Source of the DNA: RPQJ01 sp963846885
GTDB lineage: Bacteria > Pseudomonadota > Gammaproteobacteria > Steroidobacterales > Steroidobacteraceae
NCBI GenBank assembly: GCA_963846885.1
Contig: CAWJXS010000009.1
Span: forward strand, 1-64,000
Length of the DNA: 64,000 nt
Direction of reading: 5' to 3'
A model generated the notes under the pieces. The model made no database searches, was not told the origin of the DNA, and saw only the letters and a list, made by a program, of their open reading frames with translations. The position numbers and the translations under genes are program-made. Shown one piece after another: positions 44,698 through 53,261 of the stretch (its first letter is position 1; every line of letters begins with the position of its first letter).

Positions 44698-44726
44698 GGA
44701 CCCCTGACACGGGCTTAACATAGAAT
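44696..44726 (+). promoter_or_regulatory. Putative acpP promoter
   Basis: TTGGAC (44696-44701) and TAGAAT (44721-44726) are separated by 19 bp, slightly long. A separate acpP promoter is common because ACP is needed in large amounts. The leader to ATG 44799 is about 65 nt with AAGGA 10 bases before the start. Confidence 0.45.
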
Positions 44727-44798
44727 ACGCGCCCCATGCCGGCCCTCGACAGGCCCGGACCGGCTGATTTTGTTTCCTTCCAAAGGATCCCTACGACA

Positions 44799-45041
44799 AT
44801 GAGCAGTATTGAACAGCGAGTGAAGGCGATCGTCGCCGAGCAACTGGGCGTCAAGGAAGAGGAGGTCACCAATGAATCCTCCTTCGTCGACGATCTCGGT
44901 GCTGACTCGCTCGACACTGTGGAACTCGTGATGGCGCTCGAAGAAGAGTTCGAGACCGAAATTCCGGACGAGGACGCCGAGAAGATCACGACCGTCCAGC
45001 AGGCTATCGACTACGTCTCCGAGCGCCGCAGCCAGGCCTGA
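44799..45041 (+). CDS. acpP: Acyl carrier protein
   Basis: Carries growing acyl chains on 4'-phosphopantetheine. The 80-residue acidic protein (SSIEQRVKAIVAEQLGV) has the attachment motif GADSLDTVEL with Ser37. An in-frame extension to 44736 is excluded by length and by AAGGA before ATG 44799. Confidence 0.98.
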   Translation: MSSIEQRVKAIVAEQLGVKEEEVTNESSFVDDLGADSLDTVELVMALEEEFETEIPDEDAEKITTVQQAIDYVSERRSQA

Positions 45042-45119
45042 GCTGCGCCGCTTGCCGGACCGCTACGGATGGCGGTCCCGGCTCCAACACTCCTGCAAAC
45101 CTTTTCCGGGGGACCACGC

Positions 45120-46364
45120 TTGTCCAGGCGCAGAGTCGTCGTCACAGGTCTAGGCATCGTTTCGCCCCTCGGCAGCACGGTCGCGTCCGCGTGGGACGGC
45201 ATCGTCAACGGCCGCAGCGGCGTCGGGACCGTCACCAAGATGGACCTGAGCGCTTTCCCGGTGCGCATCGGCGCCGAGGTGCAGGGCTTCGTGGCCGAAG
45301 ACTTCATGCAGCCCAAGGACGTGCGGCGGTTCGATCCGTTCGTGCCCTTCGGCGTGGCGGCCGCAGCGCAGTCCATCAAGGACTCCGGCTTCGAGGTCAC
45401 CGAAGCCAATTGCTCGCGCATCGGCGTCGCGATGGGAGCCGGCATCGGCGGGCTCTCGACCATCGAGGAAAACACGGCGAAGTGGCTCGAGTCGAAGACT
45501 CCCCGCAAGATTTCCCCGTTTTTCATCCCGGGCAGCATCATCAACGCGGCCGCGGGCCAGATCTCCATCCACTTCGGCCTGCGCGGGCCCAACCTCGCGC
45601 TGGTCACGGCCTGCACGACGTCGACGCATTCGATCGGGCTCGCCTGCCGGCTGATCCAGTACGGCGACGCCGACATCATGGTCGCCGGCGGCTCCGAGAT
45701 GGCCTTCACGCCGCTCGGCGTCGGCAGCTTCTGCCAGGCGCGTGCGCTCTCCACGCGCAACGACGAGCCCACGCGGGCCAGCCGTCCGTGGGACAAGGAC
45801 CGTGACGGCTTCGTCATGGCCGAAGGCGGCGGCGCAGTCGTGCTCGAAGAGTACGAGCACGCAAAAGCGCGCGGCGCGCAGATCTATGCGGAGCTGATCG
45901 GATTCGGCATGAGCGGCGACGCGCACCACATCACCGCGCCGCCCGAAGACGGCGAAGGCGCCAAGCTCGCGATGTCCGCTGCCATCCGCGACGCCCAGGT
46001 CAACGCGGAAGCGGTCGACTACATCAACGCGCATGCCACCTCGACCGAGCTCGGCGACCGCGCCGAGACCATCGCGATCAAGCGCACGCTGGGCGACCAC
46101 TCGCGCAAGGTGGCGGTGAGCTCCACCAAGTCGATGACCGGTCACCTGCTCGGCGCCGCGGGCGTCGTCGAGGCCATCTTCTCGATCCTCGCGATTCGCG
46201 ACAGCGTGCTGCCGCCGACGATCAATCTCGAGAACCCCGATCCCGAGTGCGACCTCGATTACGTCCCGTTGACCGCGCGGCAGGCGCCGGTCCGCGTCGC
46301 GCTGTCGAATTCGTTCGGCTTCGGCGGCACGAACGGCAGCCTGATCTTCCGCGCGCTCGGCTGA
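45120..46364 (+). CDS. fabF: 3-oxoacyl-ACP synthase II FabF
   Basis: Condensing enzyme that elongates acyl-ACP with malonyl-ACP. The TTG at 45120 follows GGGGGA and gives SRRRVVVTGLGIVSPLG right at the N-terminus and a 414-residue protein, close to E. coli FabF; the ATG at 45069 would add 17 atypical residues. The catalytic set is Cys165 (TACTTSTHSIG), histidine in NAHATSTELGD and histidine in SMTGHLLGAAG. It is the last fatty-acid gene of the cluster; pabB follows 21 bp later. Confidence 0.96.
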   Translation: MSRRRVVVTGLGIVSPLGSTVASAWDGIVNGRSGVGTVTKMDLSAFPVRIGAEVQGFVAEDFMQPKDVRRFDPFVPFGVAAAAQSIKDSGFEVTEANCSRIGVAMGAGIGGLSTIEENTAKWLESKTPRKISPFFIPGSIINAAAGQISIHFGLRGPNLALVTACTTSTHSIGLACRLIQYGDADIMVAGGSEMAFTPLGVGSFCQARALSTRNDEPTRASRPWDKDRDGFVMAEGGGAVVLEEYEHAKARGAQIYAELIGFGMSGDAHHITAPPEDGEGAKLAMSAAIRDAQVNAEAVDYINAHATSTELGDRAETIAIKRTLGDHSRKVAVSSTKSMTGHLLGAAGVVEAIFSILAIRDSVLPPTINLENPDPECDLDYVPLTARQAPVRVALSNSFGFGGTNGSLIFRALG

Positions 46365-46385
46365 CCGCGCGCGGCTGCCGCCCCA

Positions 46386-47735
46386 ATGCGCGAAGCCGAC
46401 CTGCTCGCGCTGCACGAGCGCTTTCCCTCCCGTTATCCCGTCCTGCTCGAGAGCGTGAGCGGCGCCGAGCCGCTGGGCCGGCACGACGTGCTCTTTGCGC
46501 TGCCCGCCGAGCGCCTCATCCAGTCCGGTGACGGAACCCTGGCCGGCGACGTGGTCGAGGCGCGGGAGGGCGGGCGGTTCCTGGATGCCCTCGACCGCTG
46601 GCTCGCGCGCGAACGGCGTGCGCGTCCGGCGCCGGCGCACGATGCAGTCTTCGCCGATGGCTGGTTCCTGTACCTGGGCTACGAACTCGCGGCAGAGATC
46701 GAGCCGACGCTGCGCCTGCCCAGTTCGGTGCTGCCGCGCGCGGTAGCCTGGCGCATGCACGGCGCGTTGCTGCGCGACCGGCGCTCGGGCGACATCCGCA
46801 TCGTGGCCCGCGATGAGTCCGCGCTGGAGCAACTGCGCACGCAGGTGGCCGCCGACAGCGCCATCGTCGCGCAGAGTGCAGAGCGCGCGCGACCCGCGCA
46901 GCTCGCGACGGCCGTCGTGGAACAGTCGCCGGAAATTTTTATCGCCGGGGTCCGTGACGTGCTGGCGGCCATCGGACGCGGCGACGTCTACCAGGCGAAC
47001 CTGTCGCGTTCGTGGCGGGCGCGACTGGCCGAGCAGGCCACGGTGCCCGATCTGTACCGCGCCCTGCGCCGTGCGAACCCGGCTCCGTTCGCGGCGCTCG
47101 CGCAGCTGCAGGACTTTGCGCTGCTGAGCTCGTCGCCGGAACGCCTGTTGCAGCTGCAGGACGGTGTCGCCAGCACGCGTCCCATCGCCGGCACGCGGCC
47201 GCGCGGAAGCGACGATGCGGCAGACGCTGCCCTCAAGAGCGAACTGCAGCTCAACGAGAAGGAACGCGCCGAGCACATCATGCTGGTCGACCTCGAGCGC
47301 AACGACCTCGGCCGGATCTGCCGCGGCGGCACGGTCGAAGTCGACGAGTTCATGACCATCGAGACGTACGCGACCGTGCATCACATCGTCTCGAACGTGC
47401 GCGGCGTGCTGCGCGACGGCGTCACGCCGGGGCAGGCGATCGCCGCCGTGTTTCCGGGCGGCACGATCACGGGCTGCCCGAAGGTACGCTGCATGGAACT
47501 GCTGGCGGGCCTCGAGCGCGAGCCGCGCGACGCGTACACGGGTTCACTCGGCTACCTGGACGTCAACGGCACGATGGACCTCAACATCCTGATCCGGACG
47601 CTGACCGTGCGTGACGGCGAAATCGGGTTTCGAACCGGGGCTGGCATCGTGGCAGACTCGGTGCCGGAAGCGGAACTGGCGGAAACCCGCGCCAAGGCCA
47701 ACGGCATCCTGCGTGCGCTGGGAGAGGAACGATGA
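46386..47735 (+). CDS. pabB: Aminodeoxychorismate synthase component I
   Basis: Converts chorismate and ammonia to 4-amino-4-deoxychorismate for folate synthesis. The 449-residue chorismate-binding enzyme has GDVYQANLSRSW, TRPIAGTRPRG, MLVDLERNDLGRI and GGTITGCPKVRCMELL, which together distinguish PabB from anthranilate synthase. The glutaminase partner PabA is not in the window. The stop overlaps pabC by 4 bp, so product can pass directly to the lyase made next. Confidence 0.95.
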   Translation: MREADLLALHERFPSRYPVLLESVSGAEPLGRHDVLFALPAERLIQSGDGTLAGDVVEAREGGRFLDALDRWLARERRARPAPAHDAVFADGWFLYLGYELAAEIEPTLRLPSSVLPRAVAWRMHGALLRDRRSGDIRIVARDESALEQLRTQVAADSAIVAQSAERARPAQLATAVVEQSPEIFIAGVRDVLAAIGRGDVYQANLSRSWRARLAEQATVPDLYRALRRANPAPFAALAQLQDFALLSSSPERLLQLQDGVASTRPIAGTRPRGSDDAADAALKSELQLNEKERAEHIMLVDLERNDLGRICRGGTVEVDEFMTIETYATVHHIVSNVRGVLRDGVTPGQAIAAVFPGGTITGCPKVRCMELLAGLEREPRDAYTGSLGYLDVNGTMDLNILIRTLTVRDGEIGFRTGAGIVADSVPEAELAETRAKANGILRALGEER

Positions 47736-48553
47736 TCGGTCGCAAATTCGTCAATGGTGTGGAAGGTGGCAGCGTCTCGGTGGACGACCGGGGGCTGCAG
47801 TACGGCGACGGCCTGTTCGAAACGATGGCCGCGTCCAATGGCCGCGTGCGCCGCTTCCGCAGCCACATGGCGCGCCTCACCGAGGGTTGCCGCCGGCTGG
47901 ACATGCCTGCGCCCCCGATCGACCTCATCGAGAACGACTGCTTCCGCGCCAGCGAAGGCTTCGGCGCCGGCGTGGTCAAGCTGACGCTGACACGCGGCCC
48001 GGGCCCGCGTGGGTATGCGCCGCCGGCCGAGGCGAGCCTGACTCGCATCGTCGTCTCGACGGCGCAGCAGGTCTCGGAGGCCGAGGCGGCGCGCCCGCTG
48101 ACGCTGCGCGTCTGCGAAACCCGCCTGGGCCGCAATCCGCAGCTGGCGGGCATGAAGCACCTGAATCGGCTCGAGCAGGTGCTGGCCGCGGCCGAATTGC
48201 GCGATACGGGCGCCGACGAAGGCATCATGCGCTCGACCGACGAGCGCATCGTCTGCGGCACTGCTGCCAATGTCTTCATGGTGCGCGACGGCCAGTTGCT
48301 CACGCCGCAGATCACCGATTGCGGCGTGGCCGGCGTGATGCGGGAAGCGGTGCTGGCTGCGGCCGAGGCACTGGGCATCGTCGTCGTCATCGACGATTTC
48401 ACGCTCGACGACCTGGCGCGCGCGGACGAATGCTTCCTCAGCAATGCGGTCCGGGGCATCCGGCCCGTGGGCCGCGTCGAGGGCGTGAACAACTTCAAGT
48501 CGAGCGCGCTCACCAGCCGCCTGCGCGAGGCCACCGAGGCCGCTGCCGAATGA
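47732..48553 (+). CDS. pabC: Aminodeoxychorismate lyase
   Basis: PLP enzyme (fold-type IV, branched-chain aminotransferase-like) that releases pyruvate from aminodeoxychorismate to form p-aminobenzoate. The 273-residue product has SVDDRGLQYGDGLFETMA at the N-terminus, the PLP lysine in GMKHLNRLEQVLA, and the phosphate-binding DECFLSNAVRGI block. It overlaps pabB and mltG by 4 bp each. Confidence 0.95.
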   Translation: MIGRKFVNGVEGGSVSVDDRGLQYGDGLFETMAASNGRVRRFRSHMARLTEGCRRLDMPAPPIDLIENDCFRASEGFGAGVVKLTLTRGPGPRGYAPPAEASLTRIVVSTAQQVSEAEAARPLTLRVCETRLGRNPQLAGMKHLNRLEQVLAAAELRDTGADEGIMRSTDERIVCGTAANVFMVRDGQLLTPQITDCGVAGVMREAVLAAAEALGIVVVIDDFTLDDLARADECFLSNAVRGIRPVGRVEGVNNFKSSALTSRLREATEAAAE

Positions 48554-49575
48554 GGCGTGCGCTGCTCGCGGTGCTGGCGCTCGCCGTACTCGCGGTTGCA
48601 GGGAGCGTGCTCTATGCGCGGCACTGGCTGGCCCAGCCTTTGCCCATCGGCAACGAGCCCGTCATCGTCGAAGTCATGCCGGGTCAATCGCTGACGGCCG
48701 TGACGCGCGAGCTTGCCGGTCGCGGCCTGGTCCGCCATCCACGGGTGCTCGCGCTGTACGGTCGCCTGGTCGGCGCCGACTCGCGCATGCACGCGGGCGA
48801 GTTCTCGATCGCTCCCGGCACTTCGCCGCAGGGACTGCTGCAGGCTTTCGTGAGCGGCGCGGTGGTGCAGCACTCCGTCACGATCGTCGAGGGCTGGACG
48901 TTTCGCGAGCTGCGCCAGGCGCTCGCGCGCGAGCCCACGCTCGAGCCCACGATCCGCGGCCTGACGGACGCCGACGTGATGCGCAAACTGGGCGAGGAGG
49001 GCCGCCACCCGGAAGGCCTCTTCTTTCCGGATACGTACCTGTTCGGCAAAGGCACCCGCGACATCGACGTGCTGCGGCAGGCACGCGACCGCATGCGCAA
49101 GGAACTGGCCACGGCCTGGGCGGCACGCCATCCCGACCTGCCGCTCAAGGACGAATACGAGGCGCTGATCCTGGCGTCGATCATCGAGCGTGAGACCGGG
49201 CAACCGGACGAGCGTCCGCGCATCGCCGGCGTCTTCGTCGAGCGTCTGCGTCGCGGCATGCGGCTGCAGACCGATCCCACCGTGATCTACGGCCTGGGCG
49301 AGAAATTCGACGGCAACCTGCGCCGCGCAGACCTCGAGCGCGATGGGCCCTACAATACCTACACGCGTGGCGGGCTGACGCCGACGCCGATCGCAATGCC
49401 CGGCGCCGGGTCGCTGCAGGCGGCGGTACAGCCCGACGAACGCGGCGAGCTCTTTTTCGTGGCGACGGGCACGGGCGACGGACGGCACGCGTTCTCGAAG
49501 ACGCTGGCCGAGCACGAAGCCGCGGTGCGGCAATACCTCGTGCGTTACCGGCAGCAGAACACCAAGGGTCGTTGA
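48550..49575 (+). CDS. mltG: Endolytic murein transglycosylase MltG
   Basis: Membrane-bound lytic transglycosylase that cuts nascent glycan strands and sets their length. The 341-residue protein has an N-terminal membrane anchor (ALLAVLALAVLAVAGSVLYA), a LysM-like region, and the catalytic domain with SIIERETGQPDE, whose glutamate matches the active-site position of E. coli MltG, then RGMRLQTDPTVIYG. pabC-mltG-tmk-holB is the E. coli order. ATG 48550 overlaps the pabC stop. Confidence 0.95.
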   Translation: MRRALLAVLALAVLAVAGSVLYARHWLAQPLPIGNEPVIVEVMPGQSLTAVTRELAGRGLVRHPRVLALYGRLVGADSRMHAGEFSIAPGTSPQGLLQAFVSGAVVQHSVTIVEGWTFRELRQALAREPTLEPTIRGLTDADVMRKLGEEGRHPEGLFFPDTYLFGKGTRDIDVLRQARDRMRKELATAWAARHPDLPLKDEYEALILASIIERETGQPDERPRIAGVFVERLRRGMRLQTDPTVIYGLGEKFDGNLRRADLERDGPYNTYTRGGLTPTPIAMPGAGSLQAAVQPDERGELFFVATGTGDGRHAFSKTLAEHEAAVRQYLVRYRQQNTKGR

Positions 49576-50225
49576 ACAGCGTGCAGGGCCGATTCATTAC
49601 GTTCGAGGGCGGCGAGGGCGTCGGCAAATCGACGCAGATCAAGCGCGCTGCCGAGTGGCTGGCTGCCGCTGGCGTCGACGTCGTCCTCACGCGCGAACCC
49701 GGCGGCACGCCGCGGGCCGAACAACTGCGGCGCATCCTGCTCGAGCGCACGGACGAGCCCATGCCGCAGTCGTGCGAACTGTTGCTGATGTTTGCGGCGC
49801 GGGCGAGCCATCTCGCCAACCTCATCGAACCCGCCGTCGCCCGCGGTGCGTGGGTGCTGTGCGACCGCTTCACCGACGCGACGCATGCGTACCAGGGTGG
49901 CGGCCGGGGAATGCCAGCCGCGGACATCGACGCGCTCGTGCGCATCGTGCACCCGCAACGCCAGCCCGACCTGACCGTGCTGCTCGACGCGCCGGTGGAA
50001 GTCGGCATGGCTCGCGCGCGCATCCGCAACGGCGCCGACGGGCCCGACCGCTTCGAGTCCGAACGGGCCGAGTTCTTCGAGCGCGTGCGACAGAATTACC
50101 TGCAGCGCGCCGCGCGCGAAGCAGCCCGCTTCCGCGTCATCGATGCCAGCGGCACGCTCGATGCGGTCACGGCCGCGATACGCGACGCCTTGCAGCCCTT
50201 GCTGCCACGGACGACTGCCACATGA
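49572..50225 (+). CDS. tmk: Thymidylate kinase
   Basis: Phosphorylates dTMP to dTDP. The 217-residue product contains the P-loop FEGGEGVGKSTQ, the REPGGTP motif and CDRFTDATHAYQGGGRG. The TTG at 49572 overlaps the mltG stop and gives the listed start; GTG at 49581 (VQGRFITFEG) is a possible alternative. It overlaps holB by 4 bp. Confidence 0.95.
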   Translation: MNSVQGRFITFEGGEGVGKSTQIKRAAEWLAAAGVDVVLTREPGGTPRAEQLRRILLERTDEPMPQSCELLLMFAARASHLANLIEPAVARGAWVLCDRFTDATHAYQGGGRGMPAADIDALVRIVHPQRQPDLTVLLDAPVEVGMARARIRNGADGPDRFESERAEFFERVRQNYLQRAAREAARFRVIDASGTLDAVTAAIRDALQPLLPRTTAT

Positions 50226-51271
50226 CCGACGAAGCAGACGACGACGTCGCTGGCGAGGGCGGGGACGCCGAGGGTGAATTCGGCCCATTGCCGATCGACT
50301 TGTTGCCGTGGCACGCGGCTGCCTGCGACAAGCTGACCGCGGCTGTCGCCGCGCGACGGTTGCCGCACGGACTCTTGTTGCAGGGCCCGGCCGGCGTCGG
50401 CAAGGAGCGCTTTGCCTCGGCGCTCGCCGCGGCATTGTTCTGCACTGGGCGGGGCGCGCGACTCGAGGCCTGCGGCGCCTGCGCCGAGTGCCAGCTGAGC
50501 AAGGCGGGCACGCATCCCGACGTGCATTGGGTGCGGCCGCCCGAGGACAAGAAGGCCATCGGCGTGGACCAGGTGCGCACGGCCTGCGAGAAGCTGGCGA
50601 TGACGAGCATGCGCAGCGGATACCGCGTGGCGATCGTCGTTCCGGCAGAAAAGATGACGCCAGCGGCGCAGAACGCGTTGCTGAAGACGCTCGAGGAGCC
50701 GGGTGACCAGACACTGCTGGTGCTGGTCACTGCGCGGCCGTCGGCGCTGCTCGCTACGCTTCGCAGCCGCTGTCAGCGCATCGAAGTGGCCCGGCCCGAC
50801 CATGCCCTGGCGCAAAGGTGGCTGGAGCAGACGCTGGGCTCGGCGGCGCCGCAGCGATTGCTGGCCGTGGCGGGCGGTTCGCCGCTCAAGGCGCTGGCGC
50901 TCGCCCCGCACTTTGCCGAACTCGAGCAACAGATGGCAGGGCTGCTCGAGGCGTTCTTCGACCGACGGATCGACGTGACGCGCGCCGCCGCCGACATGCA
51001 GGGCGCGGGCCTGCCGGCGCGGCTCGACTGGCTCGAGGCATGGCTCGACGCCGGCATCCAGGCCGCCGTGGGCGTGCAGGTTGAGAGTCCGCTCACGTTT
51101 CGGACGGGTTCGCTCTTGCAAAGGGCGGCAGCCGAGTTGAACATAACCGCGGCGTTCCAGGCACTGGATCGCCTGCGCGAGGCCCGCCGCCTGCTCGAAG
51201 GCTCGGCGTCCGCGCCCCTCGTGGTCGAATCCCTGTTGCTTGGATTGCGGGCGGCCGGGCCGGCCCGCTGA
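50222..51271 (+). CDS. holB: DNA polymerase III subunit delta'
   Basis: Clamp-loader subunit of the replicase. The 349-residue AAA+-fold protein has a 20-residue acidic N-terminal extension before PIDLLPWHAAACDKL, a P-loop QGPAGVGKERFA, a four-cysteine zinc module (from CTGRGARLEACGACAEC), and AAQNALLKTLEEPGDQTLLV, which contains the conserved sensor-1 neighbourhood. It is followed 22 bp later by pilZ, as in Pseudomonas. Confidence 0.94.
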   Translation: MTDEADDDVAGEGGDAEGEFGPLPIDLLPWHAAACDKLTAAVAARRLPHGLLLQGPAGVGKERFASALAAALFCTGRGARLEACGACAECQLSKAGTHPDVHWVRPPEDKKAIGVDQVRTACEKLAMTSMRSGYRVAIVVPAEKMTPAAQNALLKTLEEPGDQTLLVLVTARPSALLATLRSRCQRIEVARPDHALAQRWLEQTLGSAAPQRLLAVAGGSPLKALALAPHFAELEQQMAGLLEAFFDRRIDVTRAAADMQGAGLPARLDWLEAWLDAGIQAAVGVQVESPLTFRTGSLLQRAAAELNITAAFQALDRLREARRLLEGSASAPLVVESLLLGLRAAGPAR

Positions 51272-51293
51272 CGGAGCACAAAGAAGGTACTTG

Positions 51294-51656
51294 ATGAGTC
51301 CGGCCCCCGCGCGACAACCCAACAAGCCTGGCCTGCTGACGCTCACGATCAAGGACAAGAGCGCGCTGTACCTCGCGTACATGCCCTTCGTGAAGAACGG
51401 CGGCCTGTTCATCCCGACCAGCAGCAATTACCGCCTCGGTGACGAGGTGTTCATGCTGCTGAACCTGATGGGCGAGGACGAAAAACTGCCGGTGGCAGGG
51501 CGCGTGATCTGGATGACGCCCAAAGGTGCGCAGGGCAAGCGCACGGCCGGCATCGGCGTGCAGTTCAGCGAACAGGATCGCGGCACCACCCAGCGCAAGA
51601 TCGAGGCCTATCTCGCCGGTGCGTTGGGCGGCGACAAACCGACGCACACCATGTAA
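51294..51656 (+). CDS. pilZ: Type IV pilus assembly protein PilZ
   Basis: PilZ-domain protein needed for type IV pilus biogenesis. The 120-residue product has LTLTIKDKSALYLAYMPFV, GGLFIPTSSNYRLGDEVFML and the end block GIGVQFSEQD. It lacks the RxxxR c-di-GMP-binding motif, as does the orthodox PilZ beside holB in Pseudomonas. No other pilus gene is in the window. Confidence 0.93.
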   Translation: MSPAPARQPNKPGLLTLTIKDKSALYLAYMPFVKNGGLFIPTSSNYRLGDEVFMLLNLMGEDEKLPVAGRVIWMTPKGAQGKRTAGIGVQFSEQDRGTTQRKIEAYLAGALGGDKPTHTM

Positions 51657-51738
51657 TTTATGGTGTCCTGGCCTGCGGCATGCCCGGGCTGATCCCATTG
51701 CGTTGCCGGCGCCGAGCCTTTCCGGCCGGAGGTTCTAA

Positions 51739-52074
51739 ATGAACAAGTTGCTCCATTCCATTTCCGTATCTCTCGCCCTGGTCGTTTGCATGCCTGCGTT
51801 TGCCGCGGAACCCAGCGCCACGAGCGCGACCGCGCCGGCAGCGACGACCACAGCAGCCACGCCGAAGGCGGAGGAGCCCAAGGTGCCGGCAGGCTACAAG
51901 GCCAAGACGGTCGAAGGTGAAACCCTCTTCTGTCGCAAGAGCACGCCCATGGGCACGCGCTTTCCGACCGAGGTCTGCATGACGCAGGCCCAGTACCTGG
52001 AAAACGAGCGCAACCGCCAGTCCATGCGCAACGAGCTGCAGGATCGGCAGAAGAGCTACTCGATCAACCAGTGA
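51739..52074 (+). CDS. Small exported protein of unknown function
   Basis: 111-residue protein with a clear signal peptide (SVSLALVVCMPAFAAEP), an Ala/Thr-rich linker (about 25-45) and a short conserved-looking part: ETLFCRKSTPMGTRFPTEVC, with two cysteines that could form a disulfide. It is likely periplasmic. No family was recognised. It is followed by a strong terminator and may share the holB-pilZ transcript. Confidence 0.75.
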   Translation: MNKLLHSISVSLALVVCMPAFAAEPSATSATAPAATTTAATPKAEEPKVPAGYKAKTVEGETLFCRKSTPMGTRFPTEVCMTQAQYLENERNRQSMRNELQDRQKSYSINQ

Positions 52075-52111
52075 TCTGTCTGCGCCGGGCGCGTGCCCTG
52101 GCACCAAAGCA

Positions 52112-52136
52112 AAAGGCCGGCAATGCCGGCCTTTTT
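52112..52136. terminator. Bidirectional intrinsic terminator
   Basis: AAAGGCCGGC and GCCGGCCTTT form a 10-bp stem around AAT, followed by T on the plus strand and by the complementary A-run upstream. It separates the exported protein gene from the convergent cNMP-rhodanese gene and can serve both. Confidence 0.85.
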
Positions 52137-52156
52137 GCGTGGTGACCGGCGGCGGC

Positions 52157-53230
52157 CTAGGGCGTGGGGACCAGCGTATCCGCCAGGTCCGTCGCGGCGA
52201 TGCCGCCGCGCAACACGCGGACCTCGAGACCCCGCTCGCTCAGAATGTAAGCGGCAGCTGAGCTGCGGCGGCCGTTGTCGCACACGACGACGTACGGCAG
52301 CGACGGGTCGAGGGTCTTGATCTTGAGGCGAATGAAGTACAGCGGCACGTTGAGCGAAGGCTCGAGGTGCCAGCGCTCGTACTCGCTCGGCAGGCGCACG
52401 TCGAGCCAGACACCGCCATTGCCGACAATCTGCTTGGCCTGTTCGTAGTCCACCCACTGCAGCATCGGCTCGTTCAGCAGCGTGTTGAAATCGTCCTTGG
52501 CGAGACGCATCAGCTCGCCATCGGTCAGCATCGCGATGGTGGCGTTGCGGGTGGCGCCGGAGATCAGTGCTTCCTCGCCGAACGTGTCGCCCATGCCAAG
52601 CTCGGCGAGCTTGATGCCTTCGCGGTTCAGCGGGGTCTCGCGGCTGACCGAGCAGCGGCCGCGCACGACCACGTAGAAGAAGTCGCCTTCCTCACCTTGC
52701 CGGATCACGACGTCGCCGGCGGCGTATGTCATGCGCTGCATGCGCATGAACACGGCCTGCAGGTTGGCGGGCGGGACGCGATGGAATGCGCGGCTTTGCA
52801 GCAGCATCGTCATCCAGTCGTCGGCCGACTCGTCGTTCCGCAGCTCGCCCACTTCGTAGGTGCCCGTCTGGTCCCAGGTGATCAGCACGTCGAGCAGGTC
52901 GCTGTCGATCGACAGGTATTCGATCTTGTCGGAGGCCACGCGGGCCGAGCAGCGGCGGGGCAGGATGGGCGCGAGCGGATGCCGCGCGTCGGGCGTGCCA
53001 CCGCGGATCGTGCCGACCACCTTGCCATTGGACAGCAGCTCGACGAGCCCGCTGGCAAGGTAGTAGGTGCGCTTGTCGGTGTCGCCTTCCTTGAACAGGA
53101 GCCGGCCCTGGGTGAGTTCGCGCACGACGGTCTTGCGCGCGAGCGCCCGCAGGTTCTCGTTCTTGAGTCCGTCGAGCGGCGAAAACGCGCGCAGGAAGCT
53201 CAGTTCGACGGTGTTCGGATCGCTGCTCAT
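52157..53230 (-). CDS. Double cyclic-nucleotide-binding domain protein fused to rhodanese
   Basis: 357-residue cytoplasmic fusion. A first cNMP-binding-like domain spans about 10-130 (GRLLFKEGDTDKRTYYLASG), a second about 150-255 with a full cassette (GEEGDFFYVVVRGRC, then GDTFGEEALISGATRNATI). A rhodanese domain follows (VWLDVRLPSEYERWHL) with a cysteine at about residue 317 in VVVCDNGRRSSAAAY, the position of the sulphur-accepting residue. No helix-turn-helix is visible, so it is not a Crp-type transcription factor. Linking nucleotide sensing to sulphur transfer or redox signalling is inference. ATG 53230 is preferred to an upstream frame extension. Confidence 0.88.
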   Translation of the reverse strand: MSSDPNTVELSFLRAFSPLDGLKNENLRALARKTVVRELTQGRLLFKEGDTDKRTYYLASGLVELLSNGKVVGTIRGGTPDARHPLAPILPRRCSARVASDKIEYLSIDSDLLDVLITWDQTGTYEVGELRNDESADDWMTMLLQSRAFHRVPPANLQAVFMRMQRMTYAAGDVVIRQGEEGDFFYVVVRGRCSVSRETPLNREGIKLAELGMGDTFGEEALISGATRNATIAMLTDGELMRLAKDDFNTLLNEPMLQWVDYEQAKQIVGNGGVWLDVRLPSEYERWHLEPSLNVPLYFIRLKIKTLDPSLPYVVVCDNGRRSSAAAYILSERGLEVRVLRGGIAATDLADTLVPTP

Positions 53231-53261
53231 GAATGCCGGGTCAAAACGGTGCCGGATGGTA

